Shown here in pieces: positions 18,325 through 27,792 of a DNA stretch of 64,000 nt. Each line of letters opens with the position of its first letter. The stretch's first letter is position 1. Position numbers and translations under genes: made by a program. The notes below the pieces were generated by a model. The model saw only the letters and a program-made list of their open reading frames with translations, did no database searches and was not told where the DNA came from. This DNA comes from Acinetobacter gerneri DSM 14967 = CIP 107464 = MTCC 9824 (lineage in GTDB: Bacteria; Pseudomonadota; Gammaproteobacteria; Pseudomonadales; Moraxellaceae): positions 107,827 through 171,826 of the forward strand of contig NZ_KB849533.1 of assembly GCF_000368565.1 (NCBI RefSeq). The letters are read 5' to 3'.

Positions 18325-18349
18325 AAAGCAAAGATCATCTCTTTGCTTT
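18325..18349 (-). terminator. possible terminator overlapping tcdA end
   Basis: A 10-bp perfect stem, AAAGCAAAGA (18325-18334) with TCTTTGCTTT (18340-18349), overlaps the last tcdA codons. On the minus strand it is followed only by TTTATTTGC-like sequence, so the U-tract is imperfect. Confidence 0.4.
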
Positions 18350-19102
18350 TAACATTTCCAATTTTTTCAACACTTCTGCAACTGCCACCATCGCAAAACT
18401 CGAAGTGACGACAACAGCTGAACCATATCCCCCACAGCGTAGTCCTGCACTGGCACAAACGTCTGCATTTGAAAATGGATTATCAATCGAATAAACACAG
18501 GTAATGCCAAATTTTTCTTTTGGTTTTTTACAAATTCCTTTGGCGCGCAATTGTGCTCGAAGTTTAGCAAGCATTGGATCTTGTTCTGTTTTGGATAGGT
18601 CTGCGACACGTATTTTCAATGGATCTAGTTTGCCACCCGCCCCACCTGAAACAATCAGTGGGATTTTGTTAAATCGGCAATGCAGCATCAAAGCCAATTT
18701 TGCTTTGACATCGTCGATACAGTCCAAGATAAGATCAGGTGCATTTTCAAGTAGTTCTTTGACATTTTCAGGGCTTAAGTAGTCATCGACCAAATTGATT
18801 TTGATTCGAGGATTAATCAAGCGACAACGCTCTGCCATGACTTCAATTTTTTCAAAACCAAGTGTCGAACTCATTGCGGGAAGTTGCCGATTGATATTTG
18901 AAGCCGCTACTGAGTCCATATCAACCAGTGTAAGCTCACCAATTCCTGTTCTAGCCAAAGCCTCAACAGCCCATGAGCCCACACCACCGATGCCGATCAC
19001 CATCACATGACTTTTTTCAAAGTGTTGAAAATTATCATCTCCATAAATTTTTGCTACGCCAGCAAAACGGCGTTCATATTCATCATTTTGGAGATCAGTC
19101 AT
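18335..19102 (-). CDS. tcdA: tRNA threonylcarbamoyladenosine dehydratase
   Basis: A 255-residue E1-like enzyme (TcdA/CsdL/YgdL) that uses ATP to cyclise t6A37 of tRNAs to ct6A. The N-terminus has RFAGVAKIYG, then the nucleotide-binding GIGGVGSWAVEALARTGIG near residues 37-55, followed by LVDMDSVAASNINRQ, as in ThiF/MoeB-type proteins. The C-terminal ADVCASAGLRCGGYGSAV carries family cysteines. A stem formed by AAAGCAAAGA and TCTTTGCTTT overlaps its last codons and may act as terminator. Confidence 0.93.
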   Translation of the reverse strand: MTDLQNDEYERRFAGVAKIYGDDNFQHFEKSHVMVIGIGGVGSWAVEALARTGIGELTLVDMDSVAASNINRQLPAMSSTLGFEKIEVMAERCRLINPRIKINLVDDYLSPENVKELLENAPDLILDCIDDVKAKLALMLHCRFNKIPLIVSGGAGGKLDPLKIRVADLSKTEQDPMLAKLRAQLRAKGICKKPKEKFGITCVYSIDNPFSNADVCASAGLRCGGYGSAVVVTSSFAMVAVAEVLKKLEMLKAKR

Positions 19103-19207
19103 TGGCTTTCATAATTTAAATAAATCGGCAGGTATTTTAGCAAAAATATCTCAAAAAAATGTTAAATTTTAAAAAGTACATTTTGCTTCTGAATAAAAGT
19201 TAAAACT

Positions 19208-19954
19208 ATGCAAGACAATCAACAAATTATTTTATGTATTCCAGGAATCTGGAAAACCCATGAAGAATTGCTTCATACAATCATCAATAAAACTGACTAT
19301 ATTTTTGCAGGAAAAATTATTAAAGCCTTAGCGTTCGATTTTTTTGCTGAAATTGAAGAAGAATCTCATAATGATAAAGTTAGTAGCGCATTTCGCCAAT
19401 TAAGTTTAGGTCGATTTTCTGATACTGAACTTGACGAAATTGATCAACATAATATGGTAATTTATATCATATGCGATGGTGGAAATTTCAAAGCCGTACA
19501 AAATGCACTTTTAGTTGGACAAGCCTTATTAAGAGCAGGTGGCTTAGCGATTAAAATTGAAACTGCAGGAATTAGCCATTCTAAAAAACAATGGCTTGAA
19601 TTTTCAGCCACACAGCTGATGGATTTATTTAAAGCTTTTATTCCTCACGTTTCAGACCAAAAGAAATTATATTCTTGTGGTATGCATCAATTTGGTAAAC
19701 CTGATGCATGTATCAATAAAAATACTCAAGACTCAAATTCAATATTAAATCAGTTTTTACTTTATATATTAGTTGAAGATCCTATATTAAAAACTGGTGA
19801 TACTTTTGCCATTGAAGAAGGTGCTGAAAAATTTAAATTATCAAAAATCAACTCAGCAGATTTTTTTGATAATGACTCTACTTATTTCAACTCATTCGGG
19901 GTCTGGTCATTAAATAAACCATTCTCTTTTAAACAACTCTTAAAATTTTCATAA
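19208..19954 (+). CDS. DUF4261-like protein
   Basis: A 248-residue soluble protein. The pattern ILCIPGIWKTHEEL at the start, then ALLVGQALLRAGGLAIKIETAGISHSKKQW near residues 98-127, matches DUF4261-type proteins, in which a helix-loop ending in ESAG-like residues is conserved. No catalytic motif is known to me for this family. It lies alone between divergent tcdA and convergent acnA. It has its own short upstream gap of about 100 bases. Function unknown. Confidence 0.6.
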   Translation: MQDNQQIILCIPGIWKTHEELLHTIINKTDYIFAGKIIKALAFDFFAEIEEESHNDKVSSAFRQLSLGRFSDTELDEIDQHNMVIYIICDGGNFKAVQNALLVGQALLRAGGLAIKIETAGISHSKKQWLEFSATQLMDLFKAFIPHVSDQKKLYSCGMHQFGKPDACINKNTQDSNSILNQFLLYILVEDPILKTGDTFAIEEGAEKFKLSKINSADFFDNDSTYFNSFGVWSLNKPFSFKQLLKFS

Positions 19955-19960
19955 AGCATA

Positions 19961-19987
19961 AAAAAAGCCCCGCATAAATGCGGGACT
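19961..19987 (-). terminator. terminator of acnA
   Basis: Stem CCCGCA (19969-19974) with TGCGGG (19979-19984) around a TAAA tetraloop, extended by AAG/CTT pairing. On the minus strand it is followed by a run of T residues. It probably also serves the convergent DUF4261-like gene. Confidence 0.85.
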
Positions 19988-20015
19988 TGGAGTATAACTG
20001 TGGCGAAAATATATT

Positions 20016-22772
20016 TTAGGCTGCAATTAGATTGCGTAAAACATAATGTAAAATTCCGCCAGCCTTAAAGTATTCCACTTCGTTCAATGTATCAATACGA
20101 CAGAGCACTTTAAATTGATCTGTGCTTCCGTTTGCTCGTTTTACTGTCACTTCAAGGCTTGCATGTGGCTCAATCGCATCAGAAAGACCTGAAATCGAGA
20201 TTTCTTCTTGTCCAGTTAGATTGAGACTTTGACGTGTTTGTCCATCAACAAACTGCAACGGCAAGACCCCCATACCCACCAAATTTGAGCGGTGAATACG
20301 TTCGAAACTTTCTGCAATCACGGCTTTAACACCTAGCAAATTGGTTCCTTTGGCAGCCCAGTCACGTGAAGATCCTGTACCATATTCTTTACCTGCGATG
20401 ATCACCAACGGTGTATTGTCTTGTTGGTATTTCATCGCTGCATCATAGATCGCCATTTTTTCACCCGTAGGCACGTACAAGGTATTACCGCCCTCTTCGC
20501 CACCGAGCATTTCATTTTTGATCCGAATATTTGCAAAAGTGCCACGCATCATCACTTCATGATTACCACGGCGTGAACCATACGAGTTAAAGTCTTTTTG
20601 CTCTACGCCCTGAGCTTGTAAATAACGCCCTGCAGGACTGTCTTTTTTGATATTACCTGCTGGAGAAATATGGTCAGTCGTCACCAAATCACCGAGCACT
20701 GCCAAAATGCGGGCACTTTGGATATTTTGAATTGGCTGAGGTGGTTGATCGATGCCTTCAAAAAATGGTGGATGACGGATATAAGTAGAATGCTCATCCC
20801 ATTCATAGGTTTGGCTATCTGGAATTTGAATCGCTTTCCAACTTTCATCGCCTTCAAAAACGGCAGCATATTCTTTATGGAACATGTCCGTATTGACTTT
20901 TTGTAGGACTTCATCAATCTCAGCTTGGCTAGGCCAGATGTCTTTGAGATAGACATTATTCCCTTGCGCATCCGTTCCCAAAGCTTCTTGAGTAATATCA
21001 TTGCGGATAGAACCTGCCAAACCAAAAGCGATCACCAAAGGTGGTGACGCCAGCCAATTGGTTTTAACCAAGGGATGAACACGACCTTCAAAGTTTCGGT
21101 TACCTGACAAGACCGAAGCCACATTTAGATCATAGCACTGGATCGCATCTTCGATTGGTTTAGGTAATGGGCCTGAGTTACCAATACATGTGGTACATCC
21201 ATAACCCACCAAGTTATAACCCAATTTTTCAAGATAAGGCATCAAACCTGAAGCATTGAGATAGTCTGTGACCACTTTTGAACCTGGAGCCAACGAGCTT
21301 TTCACCCAAGGTTTACGCTGTAAGCCTTTTTCCACTGCTTTTTTGGCAAGTAAACCCGCTGCCAGCATCACACTTGGATTTGAAGTATTGGTACAAGACG
21401 TAATCGCAGAAATCACCACATCACCATGAACCAACGGATAACGTTTTCCATCAATCACACAATGTGGTTCTTCATTTTGTAATGCTGATTGCTTTGCATC
21501 TACAGCTGCACCAGCACCACCTTCATTGATTAAACGCTCTTGCTCTTGTTTAGCAGGCTTGAGATCAAGCTCCATTAAAGCACTGAATGTTTTTGGAATA
21601 TCAGGTAATTCAACTCGGTCTTGTGGACGTTTTGGACCTGCAACACTGGCATTTACAGTTGCCATATCCAACGACAAGGTATCGGTAAATAAAGGTTCAT
21701 CACCTACATTTCGCCATAAACCTTGCTCTTTACAATAAGCTTCAACCAGTGCACTACGCGCAGCATCACGACCAGTCAGATGCATATAACCTAGCGTAAT
21801 GTCATCAATTGGGAAGAAACCACAGGTTGCGCCATATTCTGGTGCCATATTGGCAATCGTCGCACGATCCGCCAAAGGTAGATCAGCTAAACCATCACCA
21901 TAAAATTCTACAAATTTACCGACCACGCCTTTTTGACGTAACATTTGGGTAATGGTCAAGACTAAATCGGTAGCGGTAATGCCTTCTTTCAATTTACCCG
22001 TCAATTTAAAACCAATAACTTCTGGAATCAGCATAGAAATCGGCTGACCGAGCATCGCTGCTTCAGCTTCAATCCCACCGACCCCCCAACCCAATACGCC
22101 CAAACCATTGATCATGGTGGTATGTGAGTCAGTTCCAACCAATGTGTCTGGAAATGCAAACGTTTGCCCCTCACTTTCTCCGAGCCAAACCGCTTGTGCT
22201 AGATACTCCAAATTGACCTGATGACAAATCCCAGTACCAGGAGGCACTACGCTAAAGTTATTAAATGCAGACTGACCCCAACGTAAAAACTGATAACGCT
22301 CACCATTACGTTGCATTTCGATTTCTACATTTTCATCAAATGCTTGGTTTGTACCAAAATAATCCACCATTACCGAATGGTCGATTACCAAATCTACTTT
22401 GGATAGAGGATTGATTTTTTCAGGATCTGCACCTGCTTTCGCAACAGCGGCACGCATCGCAGCCAAATCCACCACAGCAGGAACACCAGTAAAGTCTTGC
22501 ATCAATACACGGGCTGGACGATATTGGATTTCGTGGTCAGATTTTTTAGTTTTTTGCCAATCAACAATGGCTTGAATGTCTTCCTTTTTGACTGTTTTAT
22601 TGTCTTCAAAGCGCAGTAAATTTTCGAGTAGAACTTTGAGAGATTTTGGCAGTTTGGAGAGATCGCCAAGTTGGCTTTCTGCATTTTTTAAACTAAAAAT
22701 TTGATAATGTTCTGAGGCTACATCTAGACTTTTTAATGCACCAAAACTATTGATTTTACTGTACTTTGCCAT
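20016..22772 (-). CDS. acnA: aconitate hydratase A
   Basis: A 918-residue [4Fe-4S] enzyme that interconverts citrate and isocitrate in the TCA cycle and glyoxylate shunt. The cluster-binding cysteines lie in SAITSCTNTSNPSVM and GYGCTTCIGNSG. The C-terminal swivel domain has GDLVTTDHISPAGNI and KEYGTGSSRDWAAKGT. The frame extends upstream to 22796, but the ATG at 22772 is preceded at eight bases by GGAGG and starts MAKYSKINSF, so it is the better start. A typical terminator follows. Confidence 0.96.
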   Translation of the reverse strand: MAKYSKINSFGALKSLDVASEHYQIFSLKNAESQLGDLSKLPKSLKVLLENLLRFEDNKTVKKEDIQAIVDWQKTKKSDHEIQYRPARVLMQDFTGVPAVVDLAAMRAAVAKAGADPEKINPLSKVDLVIDHSVMVDYFGTNQAFDENVEIEMQRNGERYQFLRWGQSAFNNFSVVPPGTGICHQVNLEYLAQAVWLGESEGQTFAFPDTLVGTDSHTTMINGLGVLGWGVGGIEAEAAMLGQPISMLIPEVIGFKLTGKLKEGITATDLVLTITQMLRQKGVVGKFVEFYGDGLADLPLADRATIANMAPEYGATCGFFPIDDITLGYMHLTGRDAARSALVEAYCKEQGLWRNVGDEPLFTDTLSLDMATVNASVAGPKRPQDRVELPDIPKTFSALMELDLKPAKQEQERLINEGGAGAAVDAKQSALQNEEPHCVIDGKRYPLVHGDVVISAITSCTNTSNPSVMLAAGLLAKKAVEKGLQRKPWVKSSLAPGSKVVTDYLNASGLMPYLEKLGYNLVGYGCTTCIGNSGPLPKPIEDAIQCYDLNVASVLSGNRNFEGRVHPLVKTNWLASPPLVIAFGLAGSIRNDITQEALGTDAQGNNVYLKDIWPSQAEIDEVLQKVNTDMFHKEYAAVFEGDESWKAIQIPDSQTYEWDEHSTYIRHPPFFEGIDQPPQPIQNIQSARILAVLGDLVTTDHISPAGNIKKDSPAGRYLQAQGVEQKDFNSYGSRRGNHEVMMRGTFANIRIKNEMLGGEEGGNTLYVPTGEKMAIYDAAMKYQQDNTPLVIIAGKEYGTGSSRDWAAKGTNLLGVKAVIAESFERIHRSNLVGMGVLPLQFVDGQTRQSLNLTGQEEISISGLSDAIEPHASLEVTVKRANGSTDQFKVLCRIDTLNEVEYFKAGGILHYVLRNLIAA

Positions 22773-22917
22773 AGGTTTATCCTCCGGCTTTGGCATAATG
22801 ATTATTCGAGCTATAAAGAACGTAAAAGTACATAGTACTTATACAATGTATGCCATTTTTTGATTTGGAGTGTTTGTGATTGGTTAAGATTTGATGTGAA
22901 AAAAAGTAATATTTTTA

Positions 22918-23181
22918 GGGTCTGCTGACATTTCAAATTGGTTGCGACGATGAGTATTTTTTAGATGATATGAGGCGTAGATTGAGAAATTTAGTCATCT
23001 AAATGATCAAGCTACAACGAAATAGCGTCAAAAAATACTCTCGTTCCACAGGATTGTGGCTAAAATTATCTCAGGCTTCGTTACGAAATTTGAAAATGGT
23101 CTCGCCATTCTCTGCATTTCGTGCCTTGCCTGCTCAATTTTAGCCGACAACGCAATTCAGTTATGAAATGTCAACAGACCC
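22918..23181. mobile_element. MITE-like element with terminal inverted repeats
   Basis: A 264-base segment bounded by inverted repeats. The left end reads GGGTCTGCTGACATTTCA (22918-22935), and the right end is its complement with one mismatch (23164-23181). Both sides are flanked by TA, consistent with a TA target duplication. No transposase frame is inside. An inner inverted pair, AGTATTTTTT and AAAAAATACT, also exists. Right-end copies recur at 25953 and, inverted, at 30641. The TAG stop of tatD straddles the right boundary, so the insertion may have set the end of that gene. Confidence 0.7.
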
Positions 23182-24005
23182 TATATCTTAAGAACGGCTA
23201 TTGAGTTATTCCACAATTCATGTGCAAGTTCAACTTTTTCCATCATTAAACTGTTGGCTAAACCCTCTAATACAAATGGCAGATTCACTGGTGTATTGCG
23301 AGTGTGTTGCTGATTGGAAAGCTGGCAACATAACGGTGTCATATCTGGACAATCCGTTTCAAGAACCAAATGCTTGCTCCCCAACTGTTGAGCTACTGTG
23401 TGTAATTTTTTTGCATTTGGATTGGTAATTTGCCCAGTGATCCCGATCTTAAAACCCATTTTCACAAAGGCTTTCGCTTCTTCGACGCCACCACTAAAGG
23501 CATGTGCTATCCCGCCATTTTCAAACTTATGCTGTTTCAATATCGCCAGAACATCTGCATGAGATTTTCGTATATGCAACAAAATCGGTAAATCATACTG
23601 TTTGGCAAGTTCAATTTGCGCAGAAAAAAACTGTTTTTGTTTTTCTAAAATCGCATTGTTTTTATGTTCTTTAAAAAAAGTATCTAAACCAATTTCACCT
23701 ACTGCAACACATTTTTCAGTCCGTAAAATCTGTTCAAGATCATCTAAATGTTCAACTAAATGTTGCTCGATATAAAATGGATGCAAACCGGGAGCCAAGT
23801 AGCTTTTTGGTGCTATTTGATCGCTTAAACCATTTAAAAAATGTTGGGTTTGCTTCAACTTTGAAAAGCGTGATTGTAAAAAACCAATCAAGACCAAAGC
23901 ATCTACACCCACCTGCTTTGCTTGATACGCCAAAGTCTCCCGATCATGATCAAAATCGGACACATCAAAATGCGTATGCGTATCAAACAAAGACCAAGTC
24001 GCCAT
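23181..24005 (-). CDS. TatD-family metal-dependent hydrolase
   Basis: A 274-residue amidohydrolase-type TIM barrel. The metal ligands are visible: DTHTHFD near residues 8-14, the glutamate in VGEIGLD near 98, LLHIRKSH near 142, GIAHAFSG near 165 and the aspartate in LETDCPDM near 218. Family members act as 3'-5' DNases or as D-aminoacyl-tRNA-like hydrolases; which applies is not decided here. The ATG overlaps the stop of the upstream lipoprotein gene (TAATG), so translation is probably coupled. The 3' end abuts a MITE-like element. Confidence 0.9.
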   Translation of the reverse strand: MATWSLFDTHTHFDVSDFDHDRETLAYQAKQVGVDALVLIGFLQSRFSKLKQTQHFLNGLSDQIAPKSYLAPGLHPFYIEQHLVEHLDDLEQILRTEKCVAVGEIGLDTFFKEHKNNAILEKQKQFFSAQIELAKQYDLPILLHIRKSHADVLAILKQHKFENGGIAHAFSGGVEEAKAFVKMGFKIGITGQITNPNAKKLHTVAQQLGSKHLVLETDCPDMTPLCCQLSNQQHTRNTPVNLPFVLEGLANSLMMEKVELAHELWNNSIAVLKI

Positions 24006-24994
24006 TAGGGTTTTGCTTGCTCTGATTTTGCTTGGCTATCTTCGGCTTTTATCTCTTGAGCTTTGATTTCAGGCAAATATTCTTTCTTCAAAATGGTTTG
24101 CAATTGCTCATAAGGAATCACCAAACGTGGTAAGCCCACTACATAAGGTCCGATTTCATATTCTGCATATTGTAAAATCAAACCTTGTCGTCCTAAGTAG
24201 AAATTATCAGAGAGTTTAAATTTCCAAGACTGTTCGTATTGATCGACATTATCAGCAAGTTTTGAATCTTTGACCCAGATTTTAAATGCTTCGTGTGCTT
24301 TATTTTCCAAAGCTGCATGTTGATTTGCTGCTAAGATGTCTTTCAGCTCTACTTGTTTTTGTTTTTTGAGATCAAAATTGAAATATTGCTGAGCGGTTGC
24401 GCCATGTGCACCACCTAAATAGCTACTGCTATTAAGTACCACAGTGACCAATGGACCATCCGAATTTAAGATTTTTGGATTGATATTTAAAGTAATTTTG
24501 TGGCTCACCCCGAGTTTTTTCAATTCGGTGTCAAGATTAAGAAAATTGTCTAAATAAGGTTGAACCTGTTTTGCCAAAATTTGTGCAGGTGTTTCAGGAG
24601 CTGTCTGCCCCATAACTGTACTGCTTGGAACTTCTTGATCTGGCTGTTTACTTTTATCAGTATCTGCTGGTTTATTTTGCTTGTTATATTGTTCAGAAAT
24701 ACTCAGCATCGTTTTGAGTTGTTTTAAAATCGCCTGATCAAGCGCCTCATCTACATAGGACTGATTGGTTTTCAAACGCTCCACATGAAAATCAGGACAA
24801 TTTTTATCATCACATTCAGGGATGTTTAGAACCAATTCCTCGTTATTGCCAAGGAGTTGCAAAGACGTATCTGGCACTTCAGAGGCACTCGTTTGTGTCT
24901 TTTCGGGATCAGATTTTTTGTCGGCATTTTTTGGCTGACAAGCAGTCATTGCAACACTTGCTGCAAGCACAGAGAGCAACAATGTTTTTTTCAT
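24005..24994 (-). CDS. DUF3298/RsiV-type lipoprotein
   Basis: About 329 residues from the ATG at 24994. The signal sequence MKKTLLLSVLAASVAMTAC ends in a lipobox cysteine, so the protein is attached to a membrane. A low-complexity, charged linker rich in K, D, T and S follows. The body has LVTVVLNSSSYLGGAHGATAQQY, matching the conserved GGAHG of DUF3298/RsiV, the anti-sigma-V sensor domain that binds lysozyme. No sigma factor gene is adjacent. It overlaps tatD by one base, and a paralogue lies upstream. It may sense or inhibit a periplasmic ligand, but that is inference. Confidence 0.8.
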   Translation of the reverse strand: MKKTLLLSVLAASVAMTACQPKNADKKSDPEKTQTSASEVPDTSLQLLGNNEELVLNIPECDDKNCPDFHVERLKTNQSYVDEALDQAILKQLKTMLSISEQYNKQNKPADTDKSKQPDQEVPSSTVMGQTAPETPAQILAKQVQPYLDNFLNLDTELKKLGVSHKITLNINPKILNSDGPLVTVVLNSSSYLGGAHGATAQQYFNFDLKKQKQVELKDILAANQHAALENKAHEAFKIWVKDSKLADNVDQYEQSWKFKLSDNFYLGRQGLILQYAEYEIGPYVVGLPRLVIPYEQLQTILKKEYLPEIKAQEIKAEDSQAKSEQAKP

Positions 24995-25127
24995 TTTTAA
25001 CATCATACAACCCTAAATCAAAGGTATATACAGGTGATCATTACCATTATAAAGCCAAGCTTATGCTTCAATGTGGCGAGGCACAATTGTGTTTTGTAAG
25101 TGTATTTTAGGGCTAAGCATATCCAAT

Positions 25128-25937
25128 TTAAAACATTTTTTGAAATACATCTGCTTTAATCATTTTTTGAGTTTGTTGTTTTGTTAAATAGATATCCAGC
25201 TGCATACTATCTTTGGCAATTTGGTTCGCTCGATAATGTAGCCCGATTCCTTCAGTATCAAAAAACCATTCGGCTTGATCCCAAGTTAAACTTTTCGCTG
25301 CCAATTTTTGAGTTTCAACACCCTGTGCTTTGTGCCATGTTTGATACTCTTGTTGGATCAAATCATTAAAATATTTTTTCTGAGTTGGATTCAGCACATC
25401 CATGATGCTCAAGCCTTTTTTCAACTTTCGATCAGCCACAAAGAAATATTGTCTTTCTTTGACCGTAATTCCTTCTTGCTTTGAGTCTACAGAAATTTGT
25501 AGCAACACATATTGGTTTCGCTGTGACGCTATTTTAGTCGTCATATTTAATGCATAAGCTTTATTTTTACTAAATTGTGCCTGCCAAGCATCTGATTTTT
25601 TGACATATGCATTGACCGCCTGTTGTAAGGTCAAATCTTGCTTTGAGCCAATCTGATCTTGTACCACGATGGCAAGATGTTGAGTGATCCATTCATTTAA
25701 CCACGGATCTGCGGTCTGAACAGTTTGAATCTCGATATCATGACAATTTTTCTTTTCACAAAATGGAATGGCAAATTTGGCTTTTTCTTCTTGAATATTG
25801 AGATAAGGTAAAACATCAGCCTTAGCTTCAGGCTTTTGTACTTGAGAATCTTTTTTCTGGTTCGAATCAGTTCGATCACATGCGGTCAAAGCCAAAATAC
25901 TGAACAAAATACAAGCCATTTTTTTTGGATGACGCAT
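25128..25937 (-). CDS. lipoprotein, diverged paralogue of the next gene
   Basis: A 269-residue lipoprotein from the ATG at 25937, which has GAGG about eight bases upstream. Signal and lipobox end in LTAC. It shares its plan with the following gene: lipobox, charged linker, FAIPFCEKKNCHDIEIQTV against LNIPECDDKNCPDFHVERL, and a similar C-terminal part (EWFFDTEGIGLHYRANQIA). It lacks the GGAHG motif of DUF3298. The two genes are about 135 bases apart and probably arose by tandem duplication. The region just upstream holds a MITE-end remnant. Confidence 0.72.
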   Translation of the reverse strand: MRHPKKMACILFSILALTACDRTDSNQKKDSQVQKPEAKADVLPYLNIQEEKAKFAIPFCEKKNCHDIEIQTVQTADPWLNEWITQHLAIVVQDQIGSKQDLTLQQAVNAYVKKSDAWQAQFSKNKAYALNMTTKIASQRNQYVLLQISVDSKQEGITVKERQYFFVADRKLKKGLSIMDVLNPTQKKYFNDLIQQEYQTWHKAQGVETQKLAAKSLTWDQAEWFFDTEGIGLHYRANQIAKDSMQLDIYLTKQQTQKMIKADVFQKMF

Positions 25938-25952
25938 GATGATTTCCTCATT

Positions 25953-26000
25953 TATTTTTAGCTGACAACGCAATTCAGTTTTTGAAATGTCACCAGACCT
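25953..26000 (+). repeat. solo right end of the MITE-like repeat
   Basis: About 46 bases closely match the right end of the element at 22918-23181, including TTTTAGCTGACAACGCAATT and GAAATGTCACCAGACCT, with a few substitutions and a one-base indel. No left end is found nearby. It lies just upstream of the lipoprotein start at 25937 and so may contribute promoter or leader sequence. Confidence 0.7.
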
Positions 26001-26015
26001 TCGTTATTTTGATAC

Positions 26016-26045
26016 AAAAATGGCTTCAACTTGAAGCCATTTTTA
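26016..26045 (-). terminator. terminator of prfC
   Basis: Near-perfect stem, AAAAATGGCTTCA with TGAAGCCATTTTT, at 26016-26044, with a minimal loop. The A run becomes a U-tract on the minus strand. It lies 25 bases after the prfC stop. Confidence 0.85.
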
Positions 26046-26069
26046 CATTTCAAAGCATTTTCATTTCAA

Positions 26070-27659
26070 TCAATGTTCACGTGTGTTACGGAACTCGATC
26101 TCAGGCCAACGCTCTTGCATGATCTGTAAATTGACACGACTTGGTGCAAGATAAGTCAAATGACCACCGCCATCAATAGACAATTGATCATGTGCTTTTT
26201 TCTTGAATTCATTCAGCATTTTTTCATCGTCACAGTAAATCCAACGTACTGTATTGATGCTCACTGGCTCATAGATACAATCGACTTTGTATTCCTCTTT
26301 CAAACGATAAGCAACAACGTCGAACTGCAAGACACCTACAGCACCCACGATCAAATCATTGCTGATTTGTGGCATAAAGACCTGAGTTGCACCTTCTTCT
26401 GAAAGCTCTTTCAAACCTTTTTGTAGCTGTTTAGATTTTAATGGATCACGTAAACGAACACGGCGGAACATTTCAGGAGCAAAGTGCGGAATACCTGTAA
26501 AATGTAAATTTTCACCTGATGTAAATGTATCCCCGATTTGAATGGTACCGTGGTTATGTAAACCAATGATATCACCCGGCCAAGCTTCTTCTAGATGTTC
26601 ACGTTCACCTGCCAAGAAGGTCAATGCATCACTGATGCGCACGTCTTTACCAATACGTACATGATTCATTTTCAAGCCTTTTTCATATTTACCTGAGCAA
26701 ATACGCATAAAGGCAACACGGTCACGGTGTTTAGGATCCATATTGGCTTGAATTTTAAAGACAAAGCCTGAGAAACCTTCTTCATCAGCTTCAACAACAC
26801 GTTCTTGTGTCGGATGTGCTTTTGGTTTTGGCGCCCATTTGATAAATGCATCAAGAACATGATCTACAGCAAAGTTACCCAAAGCTGTACCAAAAAGTAC
26901 AGGGGTTTGTTTACCTTGTAAGAATTGTTCAGGATCAAGTGGATCATTGGCCATTTGCACGAGTTCTAATGATTCTTCAAAAGATGCAAAAGCGAGATCA
27001 CCAACTTTTTCGCGAATATCTGGATAATCATAACCGTCACGGATTTCAATATCTGTAATGGTTGATCCAAAACCTGCTTTATAAACATAAAGTTTATTTT
27101 CTAAAATGTTATAGACACCAGCAAAATCACGCCCCATACCCAAAGGCCAAGTGATCGGCACACAGCGGATATTAAGGACATTTTCGATTTCATCAAGTAA
27201 CTCTAGAGGCTCGCGGATTTCACGGTCCATTTTGTTGACGAATGAAATAATCGGTGTATCGCGCATACGACACACTTCCATCAGTTTGATGGTTCGTTCT
27301 TCGACACCTTTTGCACCATCAATCACCATAAGCGCTGAGTCAACTGCGGTCAAAGTACGATAAGTATCTTCCGAGAAGTCTTCATGCCCCGGTGTATCGA
27401 GCAAGTTGATGACATGACTTTTAAATGGAAACTGCATTACAGAAGTGGTAATCGAAATCCCACGTTCTTTTTCCATTTCCATCCAGTCTGAAGTTGCAGC
27501 ACGGTCAGATTTACGACTTTTCACCATTCCCGCAACCTGAATCGCTTTACCCCACAACAACAGTTTTTCTGTCATGGTGGTCTTACCAGCATCGGGGTGG
27601 GAAATGATCGCAAAAGTACGTCGCTGAGCAACTTCTGCCGCTAATTCATCTTTAAACAT
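26070..27659 (-). CDS. prfC: peptide chain release factor 3
   Basis: A 529-residue translational GTPase that recycles RF1/RF2 from the ribosome after termination. The G-domain motifs are [10 protein letters not shown] near residues 19-28, [17 protein letters not shown] and NKMDRE. The C-terminal part has [25 protein letters not shown] and the [11 protein letters not shown] segment that distinguish RF3 from EF-G and RF3-like TypA. Normal length. A strong terminator follows. The gene is separated from the peptide-export cassette by about 130 bases. Confidence 0.96.
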   Translation of the reverse strand: MFKDELAAEVAQRRTFAIISHPDAGKTTMTEKLLLWGKAIQVAGMVKSRKSDRAATSDWMEMEKERGISITTSVMQFPFKSHVINLLDTPGHEDFSEDTYRTLTAVDSALMVIDGAKGVEERTIKLMEVCRMRDTPIISFVNKMDREIREPLELLDEIENVLNIRCVPITWPLGMGRDFAGVYNILENKLYVYKAGFGSTITDIEIRDGYDYPDIREKVGDLAFASFEESLELVQMANDPLDPEQFLQGKQTPVLFGTALGNFAVDHVLDAFIKWAPKPKAHPTQERVVEADEEGFSGFVFKIQANMDPKHRDRVAFMRICSGKYEKGLKMNHVRIGKDVRISDALTFLAGEREHLEEAWPGDIIGLHNHGTIQIGDTFTSGENLHFTGIPHFAPEMFRRVRLRDPLKSKQLQKGLKELSEEGATQVFMPQISNDLIVGAVGVLQFDVVAYRLKEEYKVDCIYEPVSINTVRWIYCDDEKMLNEFKKKAHDQLSIDGGGHLTYLAPSRVNLQIMQERWPEIEFRNTREH

Positions 27660-27792
27660 ATGCTAAATCTTAAATTTGTACACACATTTGCACACATAAT
27701 AAAAAGTGTCTCAAATGAGCGAGAAGAATAAATAAAAATTGGGGTAATTGTATATGATTACTCTATGTGCATCTATAAGTTTTGGTTCTACC

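Noticed and set aside
17156..19954. Type VI effector/immunity or toxin-antitoxin island
   Set aside because: DUF695 and DUF4261-like proteins are sometimes near such systems, but no effector, vgr, PAAR or toxin domain is present and tcdA lies between them.
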